Assembly (NCBI RefSeq): GCF_947502395.1
Contig: NZ_CANMZM010000003.1
Coordinates: 434,001 to 498,000 of the forward strand
Direction of reading: 5' to 3'
Length of the DNA stretch: 64,000 nt
From: an uncultured Erythrobacter sp.
GTDB taxonomy: Bacteria; Pseudomonadota; Alphaproteobacteria; Sphingomonadales; Sphingomonadaceae
Under the pieces are notes generated by a model. That model saw only the letters and a program-made list of their open reading frames with translations, made no database searches and was not told the DNA's origin. Of the stretch, positions 35,998 to 45,682 are shown in pieces; positions within the stretch are counted from its first letter, which is position 1; every line of letters starts with the position of its first letter. The translations under genes were made by a program, and so were the position numbers.

Positions 35998-36730
35998 AGG
36001 GCTGGGGTTTAGCTGCCTTGCTGGATTTTGGCGTGGTCTTGCGTTTCGCTTGAAGCGAAAAGCCGATGATGAGCGCAACACCAACGGCACTTGGTAAAGC
36101 CCAAACGAGCGGGTTGAAAACGTGCTCTGGGATGTAGCGGATCAGCCCGACCGACATAAAGGCAGTGTAGGCGGAGATTCCCATACCAATCAGCGCGCGG
36201 AAATGCTCGCCGACGTAGGACTGGGGCGTGGGCGCCTCTTTGCGCCAGATATAGAGCTGCTGTATGATCATGGCTGCCAGACCCAATAGCGCAACCGCCA
36301 TCATCAACAACTCACCAATCCCAAAGCCATAATAGAAGCAATAGGCCGCCGAAATGAGCACGGCTGCAATCAGGAGTTGATAGCGCGGTGCTCTCAGAGC
36401 TTCTCGCTTACGCGAATGCTTGACCACCGCAAGTCCATAGTCGGCGAAACCAATGGTCAGCAGGCCCAGATAGAGCATCATCCAACCGAACAGCCCATCG
36501 AACAATACCCGGTCGGTGACGGAAGGAATCCGCTCTTCGGGGCCGTAGAGCGAGAACATTGCCATGGCGATGGCTAGGGCACCCGCTGCCATAAAGCCAT
36601 AACAGCAGATGCGGCCCCAGCGCCTGTGGTTCTTTGCGCCCTTCTTGGTGAGAATCGGCACCCAAAAGGCGATAAGCCCAGTTGTTCCGGCGATCACATG
36701 CAAGACAACAATGATCTCAAAAAGATGCAT
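35972..36730 (-). CDS. polytopic membrane protein (DUF2306-like), unknown
   Basis: A 252-residue protein with about seven hydrophobic helices. It begins MHLFEIIVVLHVIAGTTGLIAFWVP and has a basic segment (KKGAKNHRRWGRI) after the first helix, a pattern of small uncharacterised DUF2306-type membrane proteins. The C-terminal tail is Lys/Pro/Ser-rich ([15 protein letters not shown]). The tail overlaps the 3' end of the PiuC-like gene on the opposite strand. Confidence 0.65.
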   Translation of the reverse strand: MHLFEIIVVLHVIAGTTGLIAFWVPILTKKGAKNHRRWGRICCYGFMAAGALAIAMAMFSLYGPEERIPSVTDRVLFDGLFGWMMLYLGLLTIGFADYGLAVVKHSRKREALRAPRYQLLIAAVLISAAYCFYYGFGIGELLMMAVALLGLAAMIIQQLYIWRKEAPTPQSYVGEHFRALIGMGISAYTAFMSVGLIRYIPEHVFNPLVWALPSAVGVALIIGFSLQAKRKTTPKSSKAAKPQPSKTRPTSA

Positions 36731-36794
36731 GACTCGTATGTGTACCGAAAATTGGTCGGTTGGAAAACCGCTTCAACTTTGCGGCTCTAGGGAT

Positions 36795-38273
36795 TCAGGC
36801 AGCAACTTCGGTGAACGCCTTGCGATGGCTTTCCGATTGCGGCTGGGTCATCAAGCTAGCCGCGATCAGCACCGGCACATGAGCCAGCAGCCCGAGGAAG
36901 CCCTCGTGGAGATCAAAGGGGCGCAGGTCATTGCCCAGGTAGCCAGAGAGGAAGAAGAACGCGGCTGTTGCCGATCCCGCTGCAAAACCCGCGATCACTC
37001 CTGCTGTTGTCGCTCGGCTCCAATACATGGCCGCCACAATGGGCGGGGCGAGCTGGCAGATGATGCCATAGGCGGTGAGGAGCAGGACCACGAGCGACAC
37101 GCCTTCTGCGACCGCAAAGGCATAGGCGAGCGCGCCGACCGCGATCACCAGTGCTTGTATCAACCGCCGCCGCGCTACATCAGACATTTCCGTGAACGGC
37201 TTGATCCCGTCTTCGACTGTCACCGAGGCGGCAGCGTGCATCAGAGAGTCGCCGGTTGACATCGAGGCTGACAATGCGCCCGCGCAGAAAAGCCCTACCA
37301 CGATCGCAGGAAGCTCTGCGTTGAGGATCATGAACGGTAGGATGAAGTCCGAAGAAGGCGGAGTCTCAGGGTAGAGAACGCCCGCAAATCCTATCAGGAA
37401 GACCGGGATCAGGAACAGTTGGAAGGTCGGAAAAAGCACAACCGTGCGCCGCAGCGTGTCATCAGAGCGCGCCGTGAAGGCCTTCATGAAGAGGTGAGGC
37501 CACATCATCAGACCAACGGCTGAGACGATGATGGCGCTCGAATAGCCACCCCATGACCATGGCGCGCCAGAAGCAGTCAAGCCAGGCATTGTCAGCAACT
37601 CCGGCCGCTCCGCCATGATCTGTGTGAACATGTCGCCTACCCCGCCATAGAGCGAGATTGGTAGATAGAGTCCCAGGGTCCACGCAATTGTGAGCATGAA
37701 GATGCCCTGAAACGTATTGGTCCAGCCAACCGCTGCTACGCCCGAGAACAGGACATAGATCAGAACAATACCGTAAGCGACCAGCGACCCTGCCCAGAGT
37801 GGGACGTTCCCTTCCGTTACTGCCTCGATCACAATGCCCGCGCCGCGCATTTGCAGGGTGATGTAGGGAATGAAGGCCAACACTGTCAGCACTGCGATCA
37901 TCAGTGAAAGCCCACGCGAAGGGAACCGCCCGCAGATCAGCTGTGCTTGCGTCACATAGCCAAACTTTCGGCCAAGCGCGGCCGCCTTTGGGCCGAGGAA
38001 GAAATAGGGCGCGATTCCCAGAACACCATAGCTCAGAATGTAGAAAGCCGCCGCCCCGCGGCTGTAGGCCCACCCCGGTCCGCCAAGAAAGGCAAAGGCT
38101 GAGAAGATCGAGGCACCCAGAACGAAATACATGACCAAGAGGCCAAAGTCGCGGTCTCCGGCGACATAGCCAGCAACGCTCTTCGAGGCGCGCCGTCCCG
38201 ACAGCAAGCCTATCGCCAATGTGACCGCGAGATAGGCCGCAATAACGAGCGCAATGATCTGCCAGCGTTCCAT
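36795..38273 (-). CDS. sodium:solute symporter (SSS family)
   Basis: A 492-residue transporter with about thirteen hydrophobic helices. The core carries GAS-IFSAFAFLGGPGWAYSRG, QMRGAGIVIEAVTEGNVP and the typical ALSASMSTGDSLMHAAASVTVED near residue 330, a family mark near the sodium site. It likely imports an organic acid, amino acid or related solute with Na+. It forms a pair with the upstream DUF3311 gene (12 bases apart), as in PanF/YhdT-type systems. Confidence 0.92.
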   Translation of the reverse strand: MERWQIIALVIAAYLAVTLAIGLLSGRRASKSVAGYVAGDRDFGLLVMYFVLGASIFSAFAFLGGPGWAYSRGAAAFYILSYGVLGIAPYFFLGPKAAALGRKFGYVTQAQLICGRFPSRGLSLMIAVLTVLAFIPYITLQMRGAGIVIEAVTEGNVPLWAGSLVAYGIVLIYVLFSGVAAVGWTNTFQGIFMLTIAWTLGLYLPISLYGGVGDMFTQIMAERPELLTMPGLTASGAPWSWGGYSSAIIVSAVGLMMWPHLFMKAFTARSDDTLRRTVVLFPTFQLFLIPVFLIGFAGVLYPETPPSSDFILPFMILNAELPAIVVGLFCAGALSASMSTGDSLMHAAASVTVEDGIKPFTEMSDVARRRLIQALVIAVGALAYAFAVAEGVSLVVLLLTAYGIICQLAPPIVAAMYWSRATTAGVIAGFAAGSATAAFFFLSGYLGNDLRPFDLHEGFLGLLAHVPVLIAASLMTQPQSESHRKAFTEVAA

Positions 38274-38285
38274 TAGGGCGGATCC

Positions 38286-38489
38286 TCAGGGTCGCTTTTC
38301 GCTCGCATAGAGCGCGGCAAGCAGCACTAGCGCAAAGGAGATGAGCACAGCGAGGACAAAGAGATTGAAGGGCAACCCCAACATCAGAGGTTCAACATGA
38401 TTGAACAGCATCGCCCCTGGCCAGGTGGTTCCAAGAAGGAACAGCACCAAATAGGCTGTGATCATCGTTCTTACGGCGCTTTTGCTCAA
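38286..38489 (-). CDS. DUF3311 small membrane subunit
   Basis: A 67-residue protein with two membrane helices (MITAYLVLFLLGTTWPGAMLFN and LPFNLFVLAVLISFALVLLAALY). The WPxxxLFNHxEPLMLGLPF pattern is typical of DUF3311 proteins, which occur directly before SSS symporters and may be small partner subunits. Same strand and presumably same transcript as the symporter. Confidence 0.82.
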   Translation of the reverse strand: MSKSAVRTMITAYLVLFLLGTTWPGAMLFNHVEPLMLGLPFNLFVLAVLISFALVLLAALYASEKRP

Positions 38490-38817
38490 GTTGCGTCTCT
38501 CCCAAACCCGAGATCAATCTGTGTAGCCAAAGCTCTGAGACCATCAAGCTGATTGTGCGAACAGGAACAGTAACGCGTATTTGATGCAGGGCTGAGACCG
38601 CGACGCGCCTTGCATCAATTTCTCTGGCGATCCTTTAATTCGATAGGTCCATAGCTTTTTTGAGAAGAGAAGTCTTCGAATCCGACCTTCGAAGTTTTGG
38701 CCGAGTTCATTGATGTGTTTGTCGATCTTGCTTCGTGCCGACGGTTGAGCCAAAGTTACAACTAAGCAGTCAGCGTGGCTATTCGTTATTGCGGACCGTA
38801 CATTTGGAGAGAGCGCT
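38490..38817. other. intergenic region with an inverted repeat
   Basis: About 330 bases between divergent genes, with no ORF I trust. It holds a perfect 8-bp inverted repeat (TTGATGCA 38581-38588 / TGCATCAA 38611-38618) with a 22-base spacer, and two CTTCGAA copies (about 38674-38680 and 38687-38693). Promoters for the DUF3311-symporter pair and the molybdenum hydroxylase must lie here. Confidence 0.45.
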
Positions 38818-41202
38818 ATGTTTTTGCACGATATTGGGATCATTCCGGGTCGCAATGACAGCGGTGAAGCAGGCAGAGGGCGCTCACAGCTGACAAATCT
38901 CAGCCGTAGAGGATTCGTCACAGGCTCGGGCCTGTTCGTGTTGGGGGTTACGCTTGCCGGCTGCTCAACCTATGTTGAACCAGAGGTCGATGCCGATGCC
39001 TTCGATCTGCCCGAAGCCGGGCCCAGTCCGCTGACTGAAGTGAAGGGCGGCGATGCCACGCCGACGCTCTGGATTGAGCTTGAGAAAGAAGGCAAGGTCA
39101 AGATCACCTGTCACCGCTCTGAGATGGGGCAGCAGGTGTGGACCTCGATGGCGCAAATCGTTGCCGACGAACTCGACGCCAATTGGGACGATGTCGCAAT
39201 CGTGCAGGCCGAAGGTCACGAGCGTTACGGCGACCAGAACACCGACGGTTCACGCTCCGTACGCTACAATTTCCACCGCTTGCGGGTTGCTGGTGCGGCG
39301 ATGAAGTACATGCTGATTGAGGCAGCCGCGCTTTATTGGAAGCTTGAACCCTCGCAATGCTCGGCATCCGAAGGCCTGGTTAGTAACGACCAGAATTCGG
39401 ACACGCTCTCATATGGCAATCTCGCTGAGCTTGCCGGAAAGCTACAGATCCCGGCTGAGGGCGATATCACGCTTAAAGAGCCGGATGAGTGGACCCTCAT
39501 CAACAAAGAAATCCCGTCGCTCACCATCCCCAAGCTGGTGAAGGGCGAGGGCACTTTCGGGATCGATGTCGATCGCCCGGGCATGGTCTACGCCGTTGTC
39601 GCTCGGCCGCCGCAGGTGTTTGGCCGTACCGGCAGCGTCGATGACAGCGCGGCGCTTGAAGTGCCCGGCGTGCTTCAGACTGTGCGACTTCCGGACGCGA
39701 CACCTCCCGCCGTATTCAACGCTCTCGGGGGCGTTGCTGTTGTTGCCGAAGACACCTGGGCCGCTATCCAAGGGCGCAATGCGCTCGATATCACTTGGCG
39801 CGATGGGCCAAATGCGAGTTACAATTCTGAAAGCTATGGCGAAGAGCTCAAGGCGACGGCGCGCAGGTCCGGTGCGGTGCGCCGGTCGCGCGGTGATGTG
39901 TCGTCAGCGCTTGGCTCAGCAACGACACGGATTGAGGCTGAATACTACGCGCCGCACCTCGCGCACTCACCGATGGAGCCGCCTGCTGCCACTGCTGAGT
40001 GGGACGGGGATACGCTCACTTGTTGGGCGTGTGTCCAAGACCCGCAGGCCACGCGCAACACTTTGGCCGACGTGCTCGGTGTGGACAAAGAGAACATCAC
40101 CGTCAACGCGACTTGGCTGGGCGGCGCGTTTGGGCGCAAATCCAAACCTGATTTTGTAATCGAAGCCGCTCTGATTGCGCGCGAAGTGGGCAAACCGGTC
40201 AAGGTCACTTGGACGCGCGAGGATGAGATCCGTCACGGTTTCTATCACTCGGTGAGCGCGCAATATATGGAGGCCGGGCTCGACGAAGACGGCAATTGCT
40301 CGGCCTATCTTCACCGCACTGCCTTTCCGCCGATTGCATCAACATTCGTGCCGGGTCTCGCTACACCAACCGATGGCGAGATGGGCCTGGGCGCGACTGA
40401 TGTGCCGTTCGCTACGCCCAATCTGCAGGTCGAATCGCGCGATGCCAAAGGGCACTTGCGGATCGGCTGGCTGCGCTCGGTCTCCAACATCTATCACGCC
40501 TTTGCGGTTCAAAGCTTTGCGGCCGAAATGGCACATGCAGCTGGGCGAGATCAGAAGGACTATCTGCTCGAGCTTATTGGGCCTGATCGCCAGATCGATC
40601 CGGGAAAAGAGGGCGCGATCTATTCGAACTACGATGCTTCGATCGAAGAATACCCGATTGAAACCGCGCGGCTCAAAAACGTGGTGAACCTCGTCGCTGA
40701 TATGGCTGATTGGGGGCGCAACCTGCCCGAGGGCAGCGGGCTTGGGATTGCGGTTCACCGTTCTTTCCTCTCCTATATCGCCACTGTCATTGAAGTATCA
40801 GTCAGCGATGATGGCGCGCTTACGATCCCGGGCATTTGGCTTGCCTGTGATGCCGGCACGGTGATCAATCCGCGGCATGTTCGCGCGCAATTGGAAGGCG
40901 GGACAATCTACGGTCTCTCCAACGCGCTCTATGGCGAGATTACCGCTCGCGATGGTGCAGTGGTTCAGGACAACTTCCCAAGCTGGCGCGTGATGCGGAT
41001 GGAAGAGGCCCCGCGCGCCTTTGAGGTGCAAATCGTGCCGTCAAATGCTCCGCCTGCCGGTGTGGGTGAACCGGGGACGCCGCCTGCGGCGCCAGCGCTC
41101 GCCAATGCGATTTTTAATGCAACGGGTCAGCGCATTCGCAATCTGCCGATCATCGGCGCGCAAGGCTCTCGCCTGACGCTCCCACAAGACGACAACGCAT
41201 AA
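38818..41202 (+). CDS. molybdopterin-binding hydroxylase large subunit (IorB/aldehyde oxidase-like), Tat-exported
   Basis: A 794-residue xanthine oxidase-family large subunit. Near the N-terminus is a twin-arginine signal, [22 protein letters not shown], which also contains a lipobox-like cysteine. Then comes the tandem Mo-cofactor region: [82 protein letters not shown] and [19 protein letters not shown] near the end, the last with the catalytic-type Glu. Isoquinoline 1-oxidoreductase-like; aldehyde or N-heterocycle substrates possible. GGAGAGAG precedes the ATG. No FAD or cytochrome subunit adjacent. Confidence 0.9.
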   Translation: MFLHDIGIIPGRNDSGEAGRGRSQLTNLSRRGFVTGSGLFVLGVTLAGCSTYVEPEVDADAFDLPEAGPSPLTEVKGGDATPTLWIELEKEGKVKITCHRSEMGQQVWTSMAQIVADELDANWDDVAIVQAEGHERYGDQNTDGSRSVRYNFHRLRVAGAAMKYMLIEAAALYWKLEPSQCSASEGLVSNDQNSDTLSYGNLAELAGKLQIPAEGDITLKEPDEWTLINKEIPSLTIPKLVKGEGTFGIDVDRPGMVYAVVARPPQVFGRTGSVDDSAALEVPGVLQTVRLPDATPPAVFNALGGVAVVAEDTWAAIQGRNALDITWRDGPNASYNSESYGEELKATARRSGAVRRSRGDVSSALGSATTRIEAEYYAPHLAHSPMEPPAATAEWDGDTLTCWACVQDPQATRNTLADVLGVDKENITVNATWLGGAFGRKSKPDFVIEAALIAREVGKPVKVTWTREDEIRHGFYHSVSAQYMEAGLDEDGNCSAYLHRTAFPPIASTFVPGLATPTDGEMGLGATDVPFATPNLQVESRDAKGHLRIGWLRSVSNIYHAFAVQSFAAEMAHAAGRDQKDYLLELIGPDRQIDPGKEGAIYSNYDASIEEYPIETARLKNVVNLVADMADWGRNLPEGSGLGIAVHRSFLSYIATVIEVSVSDDGALTIPGIWLACDAGTVINPRHVRAQLEGGTIYGLSNALYGEITARDGAVVQDNFPSWRVMRMEEAPRAFEVQIVPSNAPPAGVGEPGTPPAAPALANAIFNATGQRIRNLPIIGAQGSRLTLPQDDNA

Positions 41203-41217
41203 GGAAGGAGGATCAGG

Positions 41218-41673
41218 ATGGCTGTAACTCTTACAATCAACGGCGAGACCAAGTCGGTTGACGCTGCACCAGGTACTCCTTTGCTGTGGGTCCTGCGCGA
41301 TCATTTGAAAATGACTGGCACGAAGTTCGGTTGCGGAGTTGCCCAATGCGGCGCTTGCACCGTCCACGTCGATGGTGCGCCCACGCGTTCGTGCATTACG
41401 CCGCACGATTCTTTGGATGGCTCTGAAATCAAGACGATCGAAGGCGTCGACGGACGCGCTGCCGACGCAATTCGCGAGGCTTGGGTCGAGAACCAGGTGC
41501 CTCAATGCGGCTATTGTCAGGCAGGGCAAATCATGTCGGCATCGGCCCTGCTGGCAGAAAACCCCAGCCCGACCGATGCGGATATCGATAATGCGATGAG
41601 CGGAAATCTTTGCCGCTGTGCGACTTATATGAGCATCAGGCGCGCGATTAAGGATGCCGCGACCAAGATCTGA
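41218..41673 (+). CDS. (2Fe-2S) subunit of the molybdenum hydroxylase (IorA-like)
   Basis: A 151-residue protein with both 2Fe-2S clusters of the family: the plant-ferredoxin type CGVAQCGACTVHVDG with a downstream Cys (TRSCITP), and the helical cluster CGYCQAGQIMSA ... GNLCRCATY. It passes electrons from the Mo site of the preceding subunit. Starts 15 bases after that gene with GGAAGGAGG upstream. It lacks its own signal, so export would be by hitchhiking on the Tat signal of the partner. Confidence 0.94.
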   Translation: MAVTLTINGETKSVDAAPGTPLLWVLRDHLKMTGTKFGCGVAQCGACTVHVDGAPTRSCITPHDSLDGSEIKTIEGVDGRAADAIREAWVENQVPQCGYCQAGQIMSASALLAENPSPTDADIDNAMSGNLCRCATYMSIRRAIKDAATKI

Positions 41674-41879
41674 AACCTGCCGCAGGGAGGGGCATACCAA
41701 GCGACAGGAAACACTGTGGGTGTGACGACAGGTTTATGCACGCCTCCAAGCATGTGAAGAGCGTAAATTGCGAATGCGTCGGTTCGTCAAGGTAGCCTAT
41801 GCCATCACTACAACAGTGTAGTTGGCTAGCTGTCTAAAGAATCGATATCTCGCTCATGACGAGCATCCTGTGACCTCCT

Positions 41880-44800
41880 TCATTGACCCAATTCCATTGG
41901 ATAGGCTGGAGCTGGTCTTGCTGGCGGTGGGTTGTCTTCCAGCTGCTGCATCACCGTCGAAATCGCGGCTTCCAACTGGGTGTCTCGGCCTTGTTCCAAG
42001 GCGATAGGGTCAAGTTCAACCCGGATGTCTGGCACCGTGCCTTCGTTCTCAATGCTCCATCGACCTGAGCGGTCGAAGAACCGGAAGAATGGCACGGTAA
42101 GAAAGCCACCATCGATCAAACCTGGATTGGTGCTGATGCCGATCAATCCACCCCAGGTGCGTGTACCGATCAGCGTGCCGATCCCCGCCTCGCGGAAGGC
42201 ATAAGGCATCCAGTCACCGCCGGATCCTGCGTCCTGATCAATAAGCATGACCTTGGGCCCCCAGATGCCGCCGCCCGGCGTGCTCCAGTCGAGTCCTTCG
42301 CGGTCCTTCCAGCCCGAAAGCCATTTGCGGCTTAGAACGTCGATGATGTAGTTTGCTGCCTGACCACCACCGTTGGAGCGCTCATCCAGAATCAACGCCT
42401 GCTTGTCAGTTTGCGCAAAATACATGCGATTGAAGAAGGTATAACCTGCGCCTGCCGTGTTAGGCATGTAGACGTAAGCGACCTTACCATCGCTGGCTTG
42501 TTCAACACGTTTCCGGTTGGCTTCGATCCAATCCCACAGGCGAAGGCCATTCTCGCTTCCAACTGGTTCAATCACCGACGTGCGGCGGGTTCCGTTTGGC
42601 GTACTCGCTACGGTAAGCGATACTTGTGTGCTCGCCGCACCTGAAAGCACAGCATAGATATTGTCTGCCTCGGTCAGTTCCTGCCCGTTCACGGCGATAA
42701 TGTAGTCGCCTTCGTTGGCGTCCACGCCGGGCGCCGCCAAGGGAGCGGCAAGGAATGGATTCCACTGCTCGCCATCGTAGATCTTGGAAATGCGATAGCG
42801 GCCATTCGCAATTGCGATATCCGCGCCGAGAAGGCCAGGCGATGCCGAGGAATTGTCATAAAGCTCCCCACCACCCACACGGTTGTGGCCGACCTGCATT
42901 TCGCCGATCATTTCGACCAAAAGCTCGTTCAGATCCTCGCGCCGTCCGACGTGGGCGAGCAAGGGCTCATAACGGACGCGAACAGCTTCCCAATCGAGTC
43001 CATGCATATTGGGATCGTAGAAGTATTCTTTCTCCATACGCCAGACATCGTTGAAGATCTGCCGCCATTCCTGCGCAGGGTCGATCCGCATCCGAAGACC
43101 CGCAAGACTGACAGGCTTGGCCTCCAGCTTTTCTCCAGCATCGGCGGTTGAGAACGAGCCATCATGGTTGACCAAGAGCAGCTCGTCACCGCTTGCATTG
43201 GTTGAGACTTCGGTGAAGCCATCGCCTAGGGATGTGGCCTCGCGCTCTTTAAAGTCAAAACGCATCAGGCGCGCCATAGCTTCTCCCGCACCCGGTCCGG
43301 TTGCTGCGCCAGGTTGAGGATTATCGATGTAATAGAGGGCGCCGTCCTTGCCGCTCGCAAGGCTGGTGTAGCTGGCCTCTGTAACGGGCAAAGACACGGT
43401 GCGTGCAATCAATCCGTTTGGATCGACATTGACCGTGCCTTCAGAATTGCCGTTATCCTTGTCTTCGGTGTTATCGCTTTTCTCCTCATTGCCATCTTCA
43501 TTGGCGAGCACAGGTGCAAGTGGCGATTCTCCATCCGCTTCCAGCACCACAGCGTAGAGCCCGGAACGGAACGGCCTATCCTGTGTGGTCATATCCAGCC
43601 CCGCATAGATAGCACCTGCATTGGTGGACGCAGCAAAGTAGAGCAGCTTGCCGTCCTTGCTGAACATCGGGAACCCGATTTCGGCATAGTCCCCGGTGAC
43701 CGGATAGCTCTGTCGCGTCGACAGATCATAAAGATGCAGGCTAGCCACGGTGTTTGCGCCGCGCGTGGTGTAAGCGAGCCAGCGCCCCCTAGGCGATAGC
43801 ACCGCTTCAAAGTCATCATTGCGTCGGTCGCTGTCGGTGATCTCCCAAGATTGGCCGCTCTCGATGTCGAGAGCGTGGAGTTTCAGCTTGTTGCTTGCAT
43901 AGATAAGATGCTTGCCATCACCGCCCCAATCCACGAGCTGATAGAACTTATCTCCGAGAGCAATTGCGCGTTCGTCTTCGATTCCGCTCTGGTGCTCGAT
44001 TATGAGCGATTGAGTGGTTCCGTTGTCAGTGATGTAGGCGAGTTTCGTGCCATCATTTGACCAGACGGCCGTGTAGTCGCGCACGGACGCGCTGTTGGAG
44101 ATATTGCGAGTTGAGCCTTTGTCGGTTGGGACGGTGAAAACCTCGCCTCGCGCTGTGACTGCAACGCGTTTGCCCGATGGCGACAGTTGCGTGCTGGTCA
44201 CTTGGTCTTCAACCGATTTCCAACTGGGCTGGCGCTGCGGAAGATCGGCGCGCAAATCGATAGGGAGGGTGTTCACAGCGCCGCTACTCAGGCTGAGCTG
44301 TTTGATTTCGCCACCGGCCTCATAGACGATCGTGTCGCCGTGGGCATCAAAGGCGCGAATATCCCATTGCGCCTCGTTTGATATTTTGGTGATCGATCCA
44401 TCAGTGGGTGTGAACCGGAAGATATTGAGCACTTTGTCGTCGCGGTCGGAGAGGAAGTAAAGCTGCCCGCCAACCCACACTGGATTGAACTCCGTTGTGC
44501 GGTCCCCAGGAATGGTCTGTGCCGTTCCTCCCTCAAAATCGATCAGTTGAAGCGAGGGTGTCGCCCCGCCTCGATAACCGCGCCAGCCCGCCGTACCGCC
44601 GACCAAGCCATTGTAGCCCATCCAGCCAGGGACCGAGGCAAAGATACGGCCGCTCTCATCATAGGTGCCGTTGGCGATACGAGCTTCGGAAACCTTTTGC
44701 GGCAGACCGCCATCGAGTGAGACATGGTATAAATGCGCTGATCGACCATTGCCCCGTTCGCGAGGCGAAGTGATAGCAACCGCACCGCCACCCGGTGCCC

Positions 44801-45140
44801 AGTCAACCGCCGTGTCAGTAACCGGGTGCCATGTCAGTCGCTTCGCTTCGCCGCCGTTTGCTGAAACAACAAAGACATCGTCATTGCCATCATAGTTCGC
44901 AGTGAAGGCGACCATGGACCCGTCAGGAGAGAAGATGGGGTCGCGTTCATTTGCTGCATGCGAGGTGAGCCGTTTTGCATTACTGCCATCACGCTCCGCC
45001 ACCCAGATGTCGCCCGCATAAGCAAAAGCAATCGCATTGTCGCTGACAGCGGGATCGCGAAGCAATTTGGTCTGGGCATGAGCAGCGGTCGTGAGCGCGC
45101 TTCCGAGAAGAAGGGCGGTGGCTAGGTGGCGCAATTTCAT
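41880..45140 (-). CDS. tricorn-type S41 protease, exported
   Basis: A 1086-residue protein. Signal peptide (LLLGSALTTAAHAQ), a six- then seven-bladed propeller-like region rich in SPDG and DG repeats (residues about 25-650), a C1 helical domain (about 690-760, WRQIFNDVWRMEKEYFYDPNMHGLDW), a PDZ region (GDYIIAVNGQEL) and the S41 catalytic core with DERSNGGGQ and the nucleophile in DAGSGGDWMPYAF. Archaeal tricorn trims peptides from the proteasome; bacterial secreted forms probably digest peptides in the periplasm or outside. Confidence 0.92.
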   Translation of the reverse strand: MKLRHLATALLLGSALTTAAHAQTKLLRDPAVSDNAIAFAYAGDIWVAERDGSNAKRLTSHAANERDPIFSPDGSMVAFTANYDGNDDVFVVSANGGEAKRLTWHPVTDTAVDWAPGGGAVAITSPRERGNGRSAHLYHVSLDGGLPQKVSEARIANGTYDESGRIFASVPGWMGYNGLVGGTAGWRGYRGGATPSLQLIDFEGGTAQTIPGDRTTEFNPVWVGGQLYFLSDRDDKVLNIFRFTPTDGSITKISNEAQWDIRAFDAHGDTIVYEAGGEIKQLSLSSGAVNTLPIDLRADLPQRQPSWKSVEDQVTSTQLSPSGKRVAVTARGEVFTVPTDKGSTRNISNSASVRDYTAVWSNDGTKLAYITDNGTTQSLIIEHQSGIEDERAIALGDKFYQLVDWGGDGKHLIYASNKLKLHALDIESGQSWEITDSDRRNDDFEAVLSPRGRWLAYTTRGANTVASLHLYDLSTRQSYPVTGDYAEIGFPMFSKDGKLLYFAASTNAGAIYAGLDMTTQDRPFRSGLYAVVLEADGESPLAPVLANEDGNEEKSDNTEDKDNGNSEGTVNVDPNGLIARTVSLPVTEASYTSLASGKDGALYYIDNPQPGAATGPGAGEAMARLMRFDFKEREATSLGDGFTEVSTNASGDELLLVNHDGSFSTADAGEKLEAKPVSLAGLRMRIDPAQEWRQIFNDVWRMEKEYFYDPNMHGLDWEAVRVRYEPLLAHVGRREDLNELLVEMIGEMQVGHNRVGGGELYDNSSASPGLLGADIAIANGRYRISKIYDGEQWNPFLAAPLAAPGVDANEGDYIIAVNGQELTEADNIYAVLSGAASTQVSLTVASTPNGTRRTSVIEPVGSENGLRLWDWIEANRKRVEQASDGKVAYVYMPNTAGAGYTFFNRMYFAQTDKQALILDERSNGGGQAANYIIDVLSRKWLSGWKDREGLDWSTPGGGIWGPKVMLIDQDAGSGGDWMPYAFREAGIGTLIGTRTWGGLIGISTNPGLIDGGFLTVPFFRFFDRSGRWSIENEGTVPDIRVELDPIALEQGRDTQLEAAISTVMQQLEDNPPPARPAPAYPMELGQ

Positions 45141-45507
45141 GAATCTCTCCTACGGCGTGGGGCGAGGTTGCCAAATCTTGTAATTAAATACCAGCCTTCT
45201 GAAAGATCGCGAGCTCGCCACCTTACTCAGATTTGTCCTGCCTCTCTCCAATTGCTCGTCCCATCAGAATCTCGATTCGGGATCGTGGCGAAGGAACCTC
45301 GCAGGACTTGGAAAGCCAATTGAGTTACCGGAAGCCGGCTTCACATCGATAATAGCCACTCAGTCGAGAGGCTAAGGAGATTCGGAGTATTTATGGATGC
45401 GACAAGCGCGAGAGCGCAGTCCCAGAAACGGCTGGAAGTAGCATCAAGCCAGATCCAATTTGTCTCGACGAAAGATGTCACAGACTATCTTAGTCATCTT
45501 AACGCGA
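45141..45507. other. intergenic region between tricorn protease and tRNA-Val
   Basis: About 365 bases. Besides the promoter of the tricorn gene I see one weak ORF (45393-45551, listed separately). No repeat or clear terminator was found. Confidence 0.4.
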
Positions 45508-45551
45508 TGGTGGGCGCGGCAAGGATTGAACTTGCGACCCCACCCGTGTGA
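45393..45551 (+). CDS. doubtful 52-codon ORF running antisense into tRNA-Val
   Basis: ATG 45393 is preceded by AAGGAG at 12 bases. The first 38 codons (MDATSARAQSQKRLEVASSQ...) look protein-like, but the last part (MVGAARIELATPPV) is simply the reverse strand of the tRNA. It could be the remnant of a gene truncated at the tRNA, or chance. Not in the track because of length. Confidence 0.2.
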   Translation: MDATSARAQSQKRLEVASSQIQFVSTKDVTDYLSHLNAMVGAARIELATPPV

Positions 45552-45582
45552 AGGGTGTGCTCTACCACTGAGCTACGCGCCC
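45508..45582 (-). tRNA. tRNA-Val (CAC)
   Basis: 75 bases including an encoded CCA. Read on the minus strand: acceptor GGGCGCG pairs with CGCGCCC, D-arm GCTCAGTGGTAGAGC, anticodon stem CACCC/GGGTG with loop TTCACAC (anticodon CAC), T-arm GTTCAATC context. Decodes GUG. Confidence 0.95.
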
Positions 45583-45682
45583 GCCCGTGCCGCGTGAGAA
45601 GGCTTAGTGACCTCTCAGGGCAGCGGTGCGGCTCTACTTTGGTGCCCGGATTTGTGCAAGCGACTGATCTCGGCACTGGCCC

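Noticed and set aside
38544-38921. 125-codon minus-strand ORF over the molybdenum hydroxylase promoter
   Set aside because: It overlaps the start of a strongly supported gene on the other strand and its sequence has no protein-like family pattern.
41807-41822. Small hairpin ACTACA-ACAG-TGTAGT between the molybdenum hydroxylase and the tricorn gene
   Set aside because: Six-base stem without a following T run; too weak to call a terminator or regulator.
45494-45676. 60-codon ORF on the minus strand
   Set aside because: It is mainly a translation of tRNA-Val.
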